This document shows, piece by piece, positions 35,105 through 42,663 of a DNA stretch of 64,000 nt (within the stretch, counting starts at the first letter, position 1; each line of letters opens with the position of its first letter). Source of the stretch: Roseiarcus sp963807735 (GTDB lineage Bacteria > Pseudomonadota > Alphaproteobacteria > Rhizobiales > Beijerinckiaceae). A program made the translations under genes and the position numbers. The stretch lies in contig CAWEDI010000005.1 in NCBI GenBank assembly GCA_963807735.1, positions 124,001 to 188,000 on the forward strand, in the 5' to 3' direction. The notes under the pieces were generated by a model. That model ran no database searches. It was not told the DNA's origin and saw only the letters and a list, made by a program, of their open reading frames with translations.

Positions 35105-35280
35105 TTATGACTTTCCACGCCGAAGGGCGGAAAAGGAGCCGCTGGGAGAGGGCGGCAGCCCTCTCGTCAGCGGCGAGGGTCGGATCGCGATACTGCGGAC
35201 CGTTTGACGGGTCGAGCTAGAGTTGGATCGCCCTCGTCTTTTCCTGATGGCCTGCACGGATACCCGCGGGAAAGCCGCGA
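35105..35280 (+). ncRNA. candidate IS110 bridge RNA region
   Basis: The non-coding left flank contains a strong hairpin at 35138-35174: GCCGCTG (35138-35144) with CAGCGGC (35168-35174), and inside it GAGAGGGC (35146-35153) with GCCCTCTC (35158-35165), loop GGCA. In IS110-group elements a bridge RNA that specifies target and donor is transcribed from this flank, starting with such a 5' stem-loop. Target-binding and donor-binding loops could not be assigned by eye. Confidence 0.4.
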
Positions 35281-35304
35281 ATGACAAGCAGAGGCGCGGA
35301 AAAG

Positions 35305-36246
35305 ATGAACGATGATACCATTGGCGTCGACGTTTCGAAAGACTGCCTCGACGCGCATAGGTTGGCCGACGGCGCAAGCCGCCGCTTCGCCAATGACAAA
35401 GCCGGACACAAGGCGCTCTTGCGGGGGTGCGCCGAGAAGCCGTTGGAGCGGGTCGTCTTCGAGCCGACCGGTCCCTATCATCGCACGTTCGAGCGCGCGC
35501 TCGCAGAGGCCGGCGTTCCCTTCGCCAAGGTCAATCCCCGCCAGGCGCGCCGCTTCGCCGAGGCGACCGGCAAGCTCGCGAAAACGGATCGCTTGGACGC
35601 AGCGATGCTGGCGCGGATGGGCTCCTTGCTTCAGTTGCCAGTCCGGCCGCCTCGCAGCGAAATCATCCTTGAACTGAAAGAGCTTCATCTCGCGCGCGAG
35701 GCCCTCGTCAAGGACCGGACGGCGGCCAAGAACCGGGGAAAGGTTCTGGTCTTGGCGCTGCTGAAACGCCACAACGCCCAGCGTCTCGACCAGATCGAAC
35801 GTCAAATCGCGGCTGTCGAAGCCGCCATGCGTGACATCGTCAACGCGGACCCCGACCTTTCCCAACGCTTCGCCATTCTGACCAGCATTCCCGGCGTTTC
35901 CGCCATTACCGCTTTCGCTCTCCTCGTGGAGATGCCCGAACTCGGCACGCTGGAGGCCGGCGAGGCCGCTAGTCTCGCGGGCCTAGCGCCTATCGCGCGG
36001 CAATCAGGCCGCTGGACGGGCCGCTCGTTCATTCGCGGCGGGCGCGCCGGCCTCCGCCAAGCCCTCTACATGCCCGCGCTCGTCGCGATGCGCTTCAACC
36101 CGGACCTGAAGGCCAAGTATCAGCAACTCGTCGACAGCGGAAAACCGGCCAAGGTCGCCATCGCCGCCATCATGCGAAAGCTCATCGTCCTCGCCAACGC
36201 GCTGCTCAAAGCCAATCGCCATTGGCAGCCAAGACGCGCCGCCTAA
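35305..36246 (+). CDS. IS110 family transposase
   Basis: 313 aa from ATG at 35305 (MNDDTIGVDVSKDCLDAHRL). The N-terminal RuvC-like DEDD domain is clear: Asp in GVDVSKD, Glu in VVFEPTGPYHR, Asp pair in KTDRLDAAMLARMG. The C-terminal Tnp20-like domain carries SIPGVSAITAFALLVEMPEL, SLAGLAPIARQSGRWTGR, FIRGGRAGLRQALYM with the catalytic serine region, and AKVAIAAIMRKLIVL. Intact and probably functional. An upstream in-frame ATG at 35281 is less likely. Confidence 0.93.
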   Translation: MNDDTIGVDVSKDCLDAHRLADGASRRFANDKAGHKALLRGCAEKPLERVVFEPTGPYHRTFERALAEAGVPFAKVNPRQARRFAEATGKLAKTDRLDAAMLARMGSLLQLPVRPPRSEIILELKELHLAREALVKDRTAAKNRGKVLVLALLKRHNAQRLDQIERQIAAVEAAMRDIVNADPDLSQRFAILTSIPGVSAITAFALLVEMPELGTLEAGEAASLAGLAPIARQSGRWTGRSFIRGGRAGLRQALYMPALVAMRFNPDLKAKYQQLVDSGKPAKVAIAAIMRKLIVLANALLKANRHWQPRRAA

Positions 36247-36247
36247 C

Positions 36248-36304
36248 CGCCGTGGGGCGCGCGCAGCGAAGGCCGTAGGCCGAAGCGCAGCATGCCCCAC
36301 GGCG
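36248..36304. repeat. inverted repeat downstream of the IS110 transposase
   Basis: CGCCGTGGGGC (36248-36258) and GCCCCACGGCG (36294-36304) form a perfect 11-bp stem just after the transposase stop. The 35-nt interior includes GGCC-GTA-GGCC and GCGC repeats that can fold further. It may be a terminator, part of the right end, or the RNA of an IS1111-like element. Confidence 0.7.
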
Positions 36305-36415
36305 CCTCAAATTCCCCCTTGTCCAAAACGGATACTCTAGCGCAGGCCTGCCGGTCCCGATCTTCGTTGAGGCGAACGGCAAGGGGCTGGGGAGGTTGAG
36401 AAACCTGACATAGTG

Positions 36416-36650
36416 GCAGAACTGGCGCTCACACCCCAACAGTTGCTCGCGGCCCGTCGGCTGTTGCGATGGTCGCGCGAAACTTGCAGTGCGCATGGGA
36501 ATCAGCTGCACACCGATCATCAAGTTCGAGAAGGGCCGTGATTTTAAGGGCTTTCGATGCCGCGAAGGCTCGCGAAGTGCTCGAACTTGCAGGTATAATT
36601 TTTGCCGACGAGGACGGAGACGAGCCAGGGGTCAAGCTGAGGTGTAAAAT
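36416..36650 (+). pseudogene. XRE-family regulator, decayed
   Basis: Pieces of a short XRE-type repressor occur in three plus frames: LALTPQQLLAARRLLRWSRE (from about 36423), MGISCTPIIKFEKGRD (from about 36495), and AFDAAKAREVLELAGIIFAD then GDEPGVKLR (from about 36546). Together they make the standard small rhizobial XRE protein (HTH then REVLE-AGI-F-DE). At least two frameshifts break it. Confidence 0.7.
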
Positions 36651-37038
36651 GATGCTCAGTTTTCGACTGCGATCGCTTGTAGCAAAGCACGCCGACGATT
36701 TCCTGCTCAAGGGCGTGCGGGCTTTAGACCTCGAAGCAGCTTTGATTGAAATGGCGGCGGAATTGTAACTGCCGGGCCGTTTTGAGGTATGTCCTGACGG
36801 CACGGGGGAATACCGTGTCGAGCAATACTCAAGCGGCATGGAGCCGACCCAGCGCGGGGCAGTCGTTCGACTGGTTCTATTCTAACCGACCAGCGGGCCT
36901 GCATGATTCTAGCCGATATTGAAACGATTTCGTCGGTCATTGCTTCTCAGCGCAATCACCGACCCGCGACACCTTCGCGACATCATGTATAGTCACTAGG
37001 CCAACCTCGTCGGAGGCGTTTTACGGGACACCTTGCGT
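36651..37038. other. intergenic upstream of the methyltransferase
   Basis: No supported gene. A short plus frame runs on to 36768 (VAKHADDFLLKGVRALDLEA) but shows no family-like features. Presumed to hold the methyltransferase promoter. Confidence 0.35.
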
Positions 37039-37797
37039 ATGTACGAAAATCCTCTTTCAAAGACCATCATCGAGCCCGGCAGCGCTGCAGCGAGCGGTCT
37101 AGGCCGGTCAGGAACGCCACACGGGCCATTCCGCCGCCTTATGCATCGCTTCATGTTTTTCTTTTCCTACCATCTGATTCTCAACCGCAGAAGTATCCGA
37201 ACCACACGGGCGGCAGGGTTTCGCCTTCGTGTACGGCCCACAGTGTTCCATCCGCGCTATTTTCTGAGCAGTGAATATTTCGCCGAATTTATCGATGGAT
37301 TGGACCTCAAAGGCAAATCCGTCGCCGATGTCGGCACCGGCTCCGGTATCTTGGCCCTTGCCTGCGCTCGGGCGGGCGCGGCACGCGTTTTGGCGGTCGA
37401 CATCAATCCCCAAGCTGTGCTCTGCGCTCGGGAGAACGCTGAGCTCAATGGCTATGGGGACCGAATCACCGCCACGTGTATGGACCTTCTCTCTGAAGTT
37501 CCGCCGCATCCGAACTTCGATGTCATTCTATCCAGCCCGCCCAAACACGCGGGCGAGCCTCGAGATTTTGCTGACCGGGGGTGGCACGCCGGTACACGAC
37601 ACCGCAATGTGGCCGACTTGTTCAACCAAGCCCGCGACCGGCTTAACCCCGGAGGCCGCTTGTATGTAATGGTCGCGTCGGATTCTGATCTCGGCCTGTT
37701 GGGTCGATTGATCGACGAAGCCGGTTTTCGCGCTCGCCTCGCCGTCGAACGGTCATTCTATATCGAGTCAATGCTTATCTATGAGCTGTGTCAGTAG
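37039..37797 (+). CDS. class I SAM-dependent methyltransferase (HemK/PrmA-like)
   Basis: 252 aa from ATG at 37039 (a TTG two codons earlier is possible). The SAM site motif I is VADVGTGSGILALACARAGA near residues 98-117, motif II acidic residue in AVDINPQAVLCARENAELN, and motif IV reads VILSSPPKH, a variant of the NPPY/SPP loop used by N-methyltransferases of the HemK/RsmC group. The N-terminal about 70 residues contain a hydrophobic patch (FMFFFSYHLILN) and may be substrate-recognition or membrane-contacting. The substrate is unknown; protein, RNA or small molecule are all possible. It stands alone between an XRE remnant and an IS256 end fragment. Confidence 0.8.
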   Translation: MYENPLSKTIIEPGSAAASGLGRSGTPHGPFRRLMHRFMFFFSYHLILNRRSIRTTRAAGFRLRVRPTVFHPRYFLSSEYFAEFIDGLDLKGKSVADVGTGSGILALACARAGAARVLAVDINPQAVLCARENAELNGYGDRITATCMDLLSEVPPHPNFDVILSSPPKHAGEPRDFADRGWHAGTRHRNVADLFNQARDRLNPGGRLYVMVASDSDLGLLGRLIDEAGFRARLAVERSFYIESMLIYELCQ

Positions 37798-38373
37798 CCT
37801 GCATCGAGCAGAAGGTCTCTAGCATCGTCTCTCAAGGGCGCCGAGCGCAGGGCAACCGCGCCTCGTCAAATTGGCGTTCAGGAATCGCATAGCGGCCCGT
37901 GCAGGATCGTGTCCCCAGTGGTGGTGTAGCTCTGCGGTAGCAAGCCGCTCGTGATGCGCGAATGGCTGGAACAGCTGTACAACCGGATCGAATCCGAGGG
38001 GACCCACGAAAAAGAGCAACGTGACACAGCCCTTCACGCTTTCCGCCTACGTCGAAATACTCTCGCGCGACAAATCCATGAACTGAAAGCCCTGGCGCTT
38101 AAGGTCGCGCCGGAGTCCGGAACCGTTCCGTCGACCCGCCGCCCATTGTTCATCCAACCGGCTCCAGCGCTCCAGCGAGCTTTGCTCCGTCTTTTGCCAT
38201 AGGCGATATTCCCGTGGGATCCGTAGTGACCGTGCCGCGGGCGGGTGCAACATCTAAGCGTTCAGAGCCGAATCGGATCGAGACGCGATTGCATCGCACC
38301 GCGCGCGGGCTCTCTGGAATGGACAACCGCGGCGGCCGGTCGCCTCTAAGACGGCGCGAACCTGGAGTCTGGG
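37798..38373. other. intergenic with an IS256 end remnant
   Basis: Apart from the IS256-like end at about 37904-37960 (listed separately), short frames on both strands (for example a plus frame 37951-38202) show no family features. Confidence 0.35.
37904..37960 (+). mobile_element. solo IS256-type left end
   Basis: GATCGTGTCCCCAGTGG, GTGGTGTAGCTCTGCGG and CAAGCCGCTCGTGA line up with the left end of the full IS256 copy at 26135-26185 (TCGTGTCCCGGCCC, GTGGTGTAGCTTGT, TAAGCCGCTCGCGA). No transposase follows. It is a remnant or a related element's end. Confidence 0.7.
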
Positions 38374-39135
38374 ATGCATAACTCTGTCGCAATCGTCACG
38401 GGGGCGAGCCAGGGGATCGGCCGGGCAACTGCGATTCGAATCGCACGCGACTTCTCGGCGCTAACCTTAGTGGCGCGAAATCGCGCCCATCTCGAGCAAA
38501 CGGCGAACGCGATCGAGGCGGATACGCTGATCATAGACGCCGACCTCGGAAAGCCCGAAAACGCGCAGGTCGTTGTCGATAAGACGCTTGCAGCCTTCGG
38601 TCGCATCGACGCGCTCATCAATATCGCGGGCGCCGTGCCGCAGATCAACCTCTTCGAGATGACCGATGCGCAGTGGGAAAGCGGCATGGAGCTGAAGCTG
38701 CACGGCGCCCGGCGACTGACGATCGCGGCGTGGCCCGCCTTGGCGGTGGCCAAGGGCGCGGTGGTGCTGATGTCCGGCAATTCCGCGCTGTTCCCGAAGG
38801 CGCCGTACGCCGCGGTCGGCACAATCAACGCCGCGATCGTGGCCATGGCGAAAGCCTTCAGTGATCGCGGAATCGAGGACGGTGTGCAGGTCAACAGCGT
38901 GCTGCCCGGCGCCGTGATGACCGGACGCCGACGCTCATACCTGCAGCACTGGGCGCCGCTGCACGACTTGTCTGTCGAGGAGGCGACGGCCAAGTTTCCC
39001 GCAGAGGCCGGCATCGCCCGCTACGGCGAGCCGGAGGAGATCGCCGAACTGATGGCGTTCCTGGTGTCGCCGGGCGCGCGCTGGTTGACCGGCTCGGCGT
39101 TGCGGATGGACGGCGGCGAAGTTAAGTCGATCTGA
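38374..39135 (+). CDS. short-chain dehydrogenase/reductase lacking the catalytic Lys
   Basis: 253 aa. Cofactor motif VTGASQGIGRATA near residues 8-20, DADLG and INIAGAVPQ (NAG-like), catalytic Ser in VVLMSGNSALF, C-terminal VNSVLPGAVMTGRRRS and WLTGSALRMDGGEV, all SDR hallmarks. The YxxxK signature reads YAAVG: Tyr is present but Lys is replaced by Gly, so normal proton transfer is doubtful unless another residue substitutes. First gene of a plus-strand run leading into the three HAD genes, 63 bp before the next start, suggesting co-transcription. Substrate unknown. Confidence 0.85.
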   Translation: MHNSVAIVTGASQGIGRATAIRIARDFSALTLVARNRAHLEQTANAIEADTLIIDADLGKPENAQVVVDKTLAAFGRIDALINIAGAVPQINLFEMTDAQWESGMELKLHGARRLTIAAWPALAVAKGAVVLMSGNSALFPKAPYAAVGTINAAIVAMAKAFSDRGIEDGVQVNSVLPGAVMTGRRRSYLQHWAPLHDLSVEEATAKFPAEAGIARYGEPEEIAELMAFLVSPGARWLTGSALRMDGGEVKSI

Positions 39136-39198
39136 GCGAGTTTTCTTGTCGACCCTCCCACCCCACCCGCCTGACCAGGAACGATAAGAGGCGTCACA

Positions 39199-39888
39199 AT
39201 GCCCGCTCCGCCGCTGATCGTCTTCGATGTCAACGAAACACTGTTCGACCTTCGCTATTTGGAGCCTGCCTTCGAACGACTGTTCGGCGACCGCAAGGAG
39301 ATGCGGGTCTGGTACGGACACCTCGTCATGTATTCTATGGCGTTGACCTTGGCAGGACTATATGTCCCCTTCACCAACATCGGCGCCGCGGTGTTGGAGA
39401 TGCAGGCGCGCACGCTTGTCGTCGACGTCAATAGCGAGGCAACCCGCGATCTCGCCGAGATGCTGTCGAAAATGCCCCCGTGGCCTGAGGTCCCTGGCGC
39501 GCTCAAGAGGCTGCGCGACGCGGGTTTCCGGTTGTTCACGCTTACAAACAACACGATCGATGTGCAACGGTCTCAGCTCCGCAACGGCGGGATAGAAAAG
39601 ATGTTCGAAAAGTGTTTCAGCGTTGACGTCGTTGAGGCTTTCAAACCCTCGCCCAAGACCTACGCCTATGTCGAGCGGGAGCTTGCCGTTCCGCCGTCAC
39701 AACTGTGCCTTGTCGCCTGCCATGCCTGGGACACCCTGGGAGCTGTGGCCGCAGGCTGGCAGGCGGCGCTGATCAGACGCGTCGGCAACGATCGTCTGAG
39801 CGTTGGTCCGCAGCCAGGGATCGTCGGGAGTGACCTTGACGACGTAGCGGAGCAATTATTAACGCGGCATGCGAGAAGCTCCCCGTGA
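39199..39888 (+). CDS. HAD hydrolase, haloacid dehalogenase type II, copy 1
   Basis: 229 aa. Motif I FDVNETLFDL (nucleophile Asp), motif II LFTLTNNT, motif III Lys in AFKPSPKTYAYV, motif IV CHAWDTLGAVAAGW, in the order and spacing of L-2-haloacid dehalogenases. The family hydrolyses 2-haloalkanoates such as chloro- or fluoroacetate, releasing halide in the cytosol. The 2-haloacid specificity is by homology only; phosphatase activity cannot be excluded. First of three tandem divergent paralogues. Confidence 0.85.
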   Translation: MPAPPLIVFDVNETLFDLRYLEPAFERLFGDRKEMRVWYGHLVMYSMALTLAGLYVPFTNIGAAVLEMQARTLVVDVNSEATRDLAEMLSKMPPWPEVPGALKRLRDAGFRLFTLTNNTIDVQRSQLRNGGIEKMFEKCFSVDVVEAFKPSPKTYAYVERELAVPPSQLCLVACHAWDTLGAVAAGWQAALIRRVGNDRLSVGPQPGIVGSDLDDVAEQLLTRHARSSP

Positions 39889-40193
39889 GGGACGTTTTCA
39901 CGGCAAACGACATGCCTGCTTGCCTCTCGACGGTTTGACCGTTGCAACGCGACGCCTTGAGCAAGGCGCGCACGCACGGCGACACGAGGCAGTCGCCCAA
40001 GGTAATTCAGTTCCGGTCGTAACCGATAGGCGCGCTGTGGCGAGTTCGTCGGTTGGGACATTCATCGAGCGATATCTCGTTCGGTGACCCCGACGCCCCG
40101 ACCGGCCGCGACCGGAGCCCACACGGAGCAGTCTGATGCGCAGCCCAAACAATATCCCTCGAACGTCCTTTCCTCGCCGGCGTCGGCGCGTCG
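39889..40193. other. gap before HAD copy 2
   Basis: No independent gene. The last about 55 nt are open in the frame of HAD copy 2 (LERPFLAGVGASMLAGYL across 40194), suggesting its signal peptide once began further upstream, but no ATG lies in that frame after the TGA near 40138. Confidence 0.4.
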
Positions 40194-40928
40194 ATGCTCG
40201 CTGGCTACCTAACTCCTGTTTTGGCCCGTGCAGAGCCCTTGGTCCGGCCACCCCAGGTGCTGGTGTTCGACGTGGCCGAGAGTCTGCTCGACCTGCAGAC
40301 CCTGAGGCCGTTATTCGAACGCCTGTTCGGCGACGGCGCCGTTGCCGACGAGTGGTTCGGCGAGACAATTCTCTATTCGGAATCGGCCACGCTCACCAAT
40401 ACCTACACGCCGTTTGGCAAGCTCGGCGCCGGGGTGCTGCGTATGCTCGGCCATATTCACGGTGTCGGCGTCGGCGAGGCCGAAGTCGCCGCGCTCGGCG
40501 AAGGCCTGGCGGCGTTGGCGTCCCACCCCGACACGCCGGACAGCCTGCGCAAACTGAAGTCGGCCGGCTATCGCCTCGTCACCCTGACCAACTCCCCGGG
40601 AGCGCGGGGGGATGGGGCTTTGCATGCGGCGGGCCTCAACGACCTGTTCGAGCAGCAATTCACCGCCGAGACGCTGCGTCGCTACAAACCCGCTCGCGAA
40701 ACTTACCAGATGGTGGCCAAGGCCACGGGGACGTCGATCTCCGATCTTTGCATGATCGCTGCCCACCCCTGGGATCTCGTGGGGGCTCGCGCGGCCGGGT
40801 GCTCCGCCGCCCTCATTCAGCGCGTCGGCGTCGCCCCACTGATCCTTCCGGGTCTCGCGCAACCCGAAATTAGCGGACGCAACCTGAACGAAATTGCGGC
40901 CCGGCTCCTCGAACTGAAGAGCGGCTAA
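40194..40928 (+). CDS. HAD hydrolase, haloacid dehalogenase type II, copy 2, probably exported
   Basis: 244 aa from ATG at 40194. Motif I VLVFDVAESLLDL (Asp retained; Asn-Glu-Thr replaced by Ala-Glu-Ser), LVTLTNSPG, Lys in RYKPARETY, AAHPWDLVGARAAGC. The N-terminus (MLAGYLTPVLARAEPLV) looks like the end of a signal peptide with an A-R-A cleavage site, and the same frame continues upstream as hydrophobic sequence without a start. This copy may therefore be periplasmic. Such a location would let a strain dehalogenate before uptake; that is inference. 23 bp separate it from copy 3. Confidence 0.82.
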   Translation: MLAGYLTPVLARAEPLVRPPQVLVFDVAESLLDLQTLRPLFERLFGDGAVADEWFGETILYSESATLTNTYTPFGKLGAGVLRMLGHIHGVGVGEAEVAALGEGLAALASHPDTPDSLRKLKSAGYRLVTLTNSPGARGDGALHAAGLNDLFEQQFTAETLRRYKPARETYQMVAKATGTSISDLCMIAAHPWDLVGARAAGCSAALIQRVGVAPLILPGLAQPEISGRNLNEIAARLLELKSG

Positions 40929-40951
40929 CACGTCTCGGACGGAGATCGACA

Positions 40952-41644
40952 TTGTCCAAACTTCGCAACATCGTGTTTGATTGCAACGAAACGCTGCTGG
41001 ATCTGAGCACCGTCGCTCCAGTCTTTCAACGACTGTTCGGCGAGCCGCGGGTGATGCGCTTGTGGTTTCGCCAGCTGATCACCTATTCGCAGGCGCTGAC
41101 GATCGCCGACTTCTACGCTCCGTTCACCGACATCGGCGGCGCGGTGCTGGAGATGATCGCCGTGTCCCGGGGCATCAAGATCACTCCGGCCGATCGACAG
41201 GAGTTGACAGAGCGCTTCGCAACCATGCCACCCTATCGGGACGTGCCGATAGGCTTACGGCGGCTGAAGGCAGCCGGTTTCCATCTCTACACCTTGACGG
41301 ACAACACAGCCGCGATTTCCGGGCGGCAGTTGGAGCATGGAGGAATCGTCGATCTCTTCGATCGCCGCTTCAGCGTCGACGACACCGCCAAGCGACACAA
41401 GCCGGCGCCGGAAGCCTACGCAGAGGTGGTGCGCGAACTCAACGCGTCGCCGACAGAGATGTGCATGATCGCCTGCCATACCTGGGACACGATCGGCATT
41501 CAGGCGGCGGGATGGGAGGCCGGATTCATCAGGCGCGTCAACAACGACGTGCTCGATACGGCCACGCAACCCCAGTATGTCGGAACGGACCTTGTAGAGG
41601 TCGCCGATCAGATTATTGCCCGGCAAGCGGCCGAGCACGGCTGA
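40952..41644 (+). CDS. HAD hydrolase, haloacid dehalogenase type II, copy 3
   Basis: 230 aa starting at TTG 40952, chosen because GGAG lies 8 nt upstream and the protein then starts right before motif I (LRNIVFDCNETLLDL). Other motifs: LYTLTDNTAA, Lys in RHKPAPEAYAEV, CHTWDTIGIQAAGW. It is closer to copy 1 (shared TNIGAAVLEM/TDIGGAVLEM block) than to copy 2. Cytosolic, no signal peptide. Confidence 0.85.
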   Translation: MSKLRNIVFDCNETLLDLSTVAPVFQRLFGEPRVMRLWFRQLITYSQALTIADFYAPFTDIGGAVLEMIAVSRGIKITPADRQELTERFATMPPYRDVPIGLRRLKAAGFHLYTLTDNTAAISGRQLEHGGIVDLFDRRFSVDDTAKRHKPAPEAYAEVVRELNASPTEMCMIACHTWDTIGIQAAGWEAGFIRRVNNDVLDTATQPQYVGTDLVEVADQIIARQAAEHG

Positions 41645-41775
41645 AAGGATGCGATCGCGCGCGGCTAACTACACCGAAGGCCGCGCCAGTCCCTAAAGGC
41701 ATAAGCCATATGGCGCCGCTCCGGGTGGTGGAGCGCGCGGGGTTCCGCCTACATGAGGCTCCAGTGGAGGCGCAA

Positions 41776-42630
41776 ATGGTAAAGACGAAATTTCGCAGGG
41801 TCAACGTCGACGGCCTCGAAATCTTCTATCGCGAAGCCGGCCCCGCGGGCGCTCCTACTCTGCTGCTGCTGCACGGCTTCCCGAGCGCCAGCCATATGTT
41901 CCGCAATCTCATCCCGGAGCTTGCCGGTCAATTTCGTATCGTCGCGCCCGACCTGCCCGGGTTCGGTCAATCAGAGATGCCGGAGCGCGCGAAGTTCGCC
42001 TATACGTTCGAGAAGATTGCCCGGGTCATCGAGAAATTCACTGACGTCATTGGTCTAAGCAAGTACGCTCTCTACGTGTTCGACTATGGAGCGCCAACAG
42101 GGTTTCGGCTTGCAGCTTGGCGGCCCGAACGCATCACCGCCATCATCACTCAAAACGGCAACGCCTACGAGGAAGGCCTTAGCGACGGGTGGAATCCGAT
42201 CCGGGCCTACTGGCAAGACGCCTCCGAGGCCAATCGTGAAGCGCTGCGCGCCTTTCTCAAGCCTGAAACCACCGTCTGGCAATACAGCCACGGCGTCGCC
42301 GACGTCACTGAGATCTCGCCCGACGGCTACAGCCTCGACAACCACTATCTCGCCAGACCCGGCGCCCACGAACCACAACTCGATCTGTTCCGGGACTACC
42401 GCAACAACGTCGCGCTCTATCCGACATTTCATGAATATTTCCGCGCCCACAAGCCGCGCCTGCTTGCGGTCTGGGGCAAGAACGATCCGTTCTTTCTGCC
42501 CGCAGGCGCCGAGGCCTTCAGGCGCGACATTCCCGACGCCGACGTTCGCTTCTTCGACACCGGACACTTTGCGCTGGAGACGCACTGCGCCGAGATCGCA
42601 GCGGCGATCCGCGAACATCTGGCCCGATAG
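41776..42630 (+). CDS. alpha/beta hydrolase, haloalkane dehalogenase/epoxide hydrolase-like
   Basis: 284 aa from ATG at 41776, with GGAGG 5 nt before it; an ATG at 41710 in frame is a weaker alternative. The oxyanion motif is LLLLHGFPSASHMF. The nucleophile position reads YVFDYGAPTGFRLA, i.e. Asp, as in haloalkane dehalogenases, fluoroacetate dehalogenases and epoxide hydrolases (Ser in esterases). Acid residue in VWGKNDPFF, base in DTGHFALETH. It would cleave C-halogen or epoxide bonds, and the alcohol or acid product fits the neighbouring haloacid dehalogenases. Substrate unknown. Confidence 0.85.
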   Translation: MVKTKFRRVNVDGLEIFYREAGPAGAPTLLLLHGFPSASHMFRNLIPELAGQFRIVAPDLPGFGQSEMPERAKFAYTFEKIARVIEKFTDVIGLSKYALYVFDYGAPTGFRLAAWRPERITAIITQNGNAYEEGLSDGWNPIRAYWQDASEANREALRAFLKPETTVWQYSHGVADVTEISPDGYSLDNHYLARPGAHEPQLDLFRDYRNNVALYPTFHEYFRAHKPRLLAVWGKNDPFFLPAGAEAFRRDIPDADVRFFDTGHFALETHCAEIAAAIREHLAR

Positions 42631-42663
42631 CTAAGCGCTCGAGGGCAATCACGGAGAACGCGA

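Larger units (their letters stand above)
35105..36304 (+). mobile_element. IS110-family insertion sequence (ends estimated)
   Basis: An IS110-type transposase gene is preceded by about 175-200 bp of structured non-coding DNA starting right after a REP-like palindrome and followed by a perfect inverted repeat at 36248-36304. IS110 elements lack classical terminal repeats, so exact ends cannot be set by eye. The limits given are the structured flanks. Confidence 0.65.

Noticed and set aside
34934..36345. CTCTAGCGCAG at 34934-34944 and 36335-36345 as a target duplication around REP plus IS110
   Set aside because: IS110 elements do not normally create duplications of this size, and the repeats lie outside estimated ends; could be chance.
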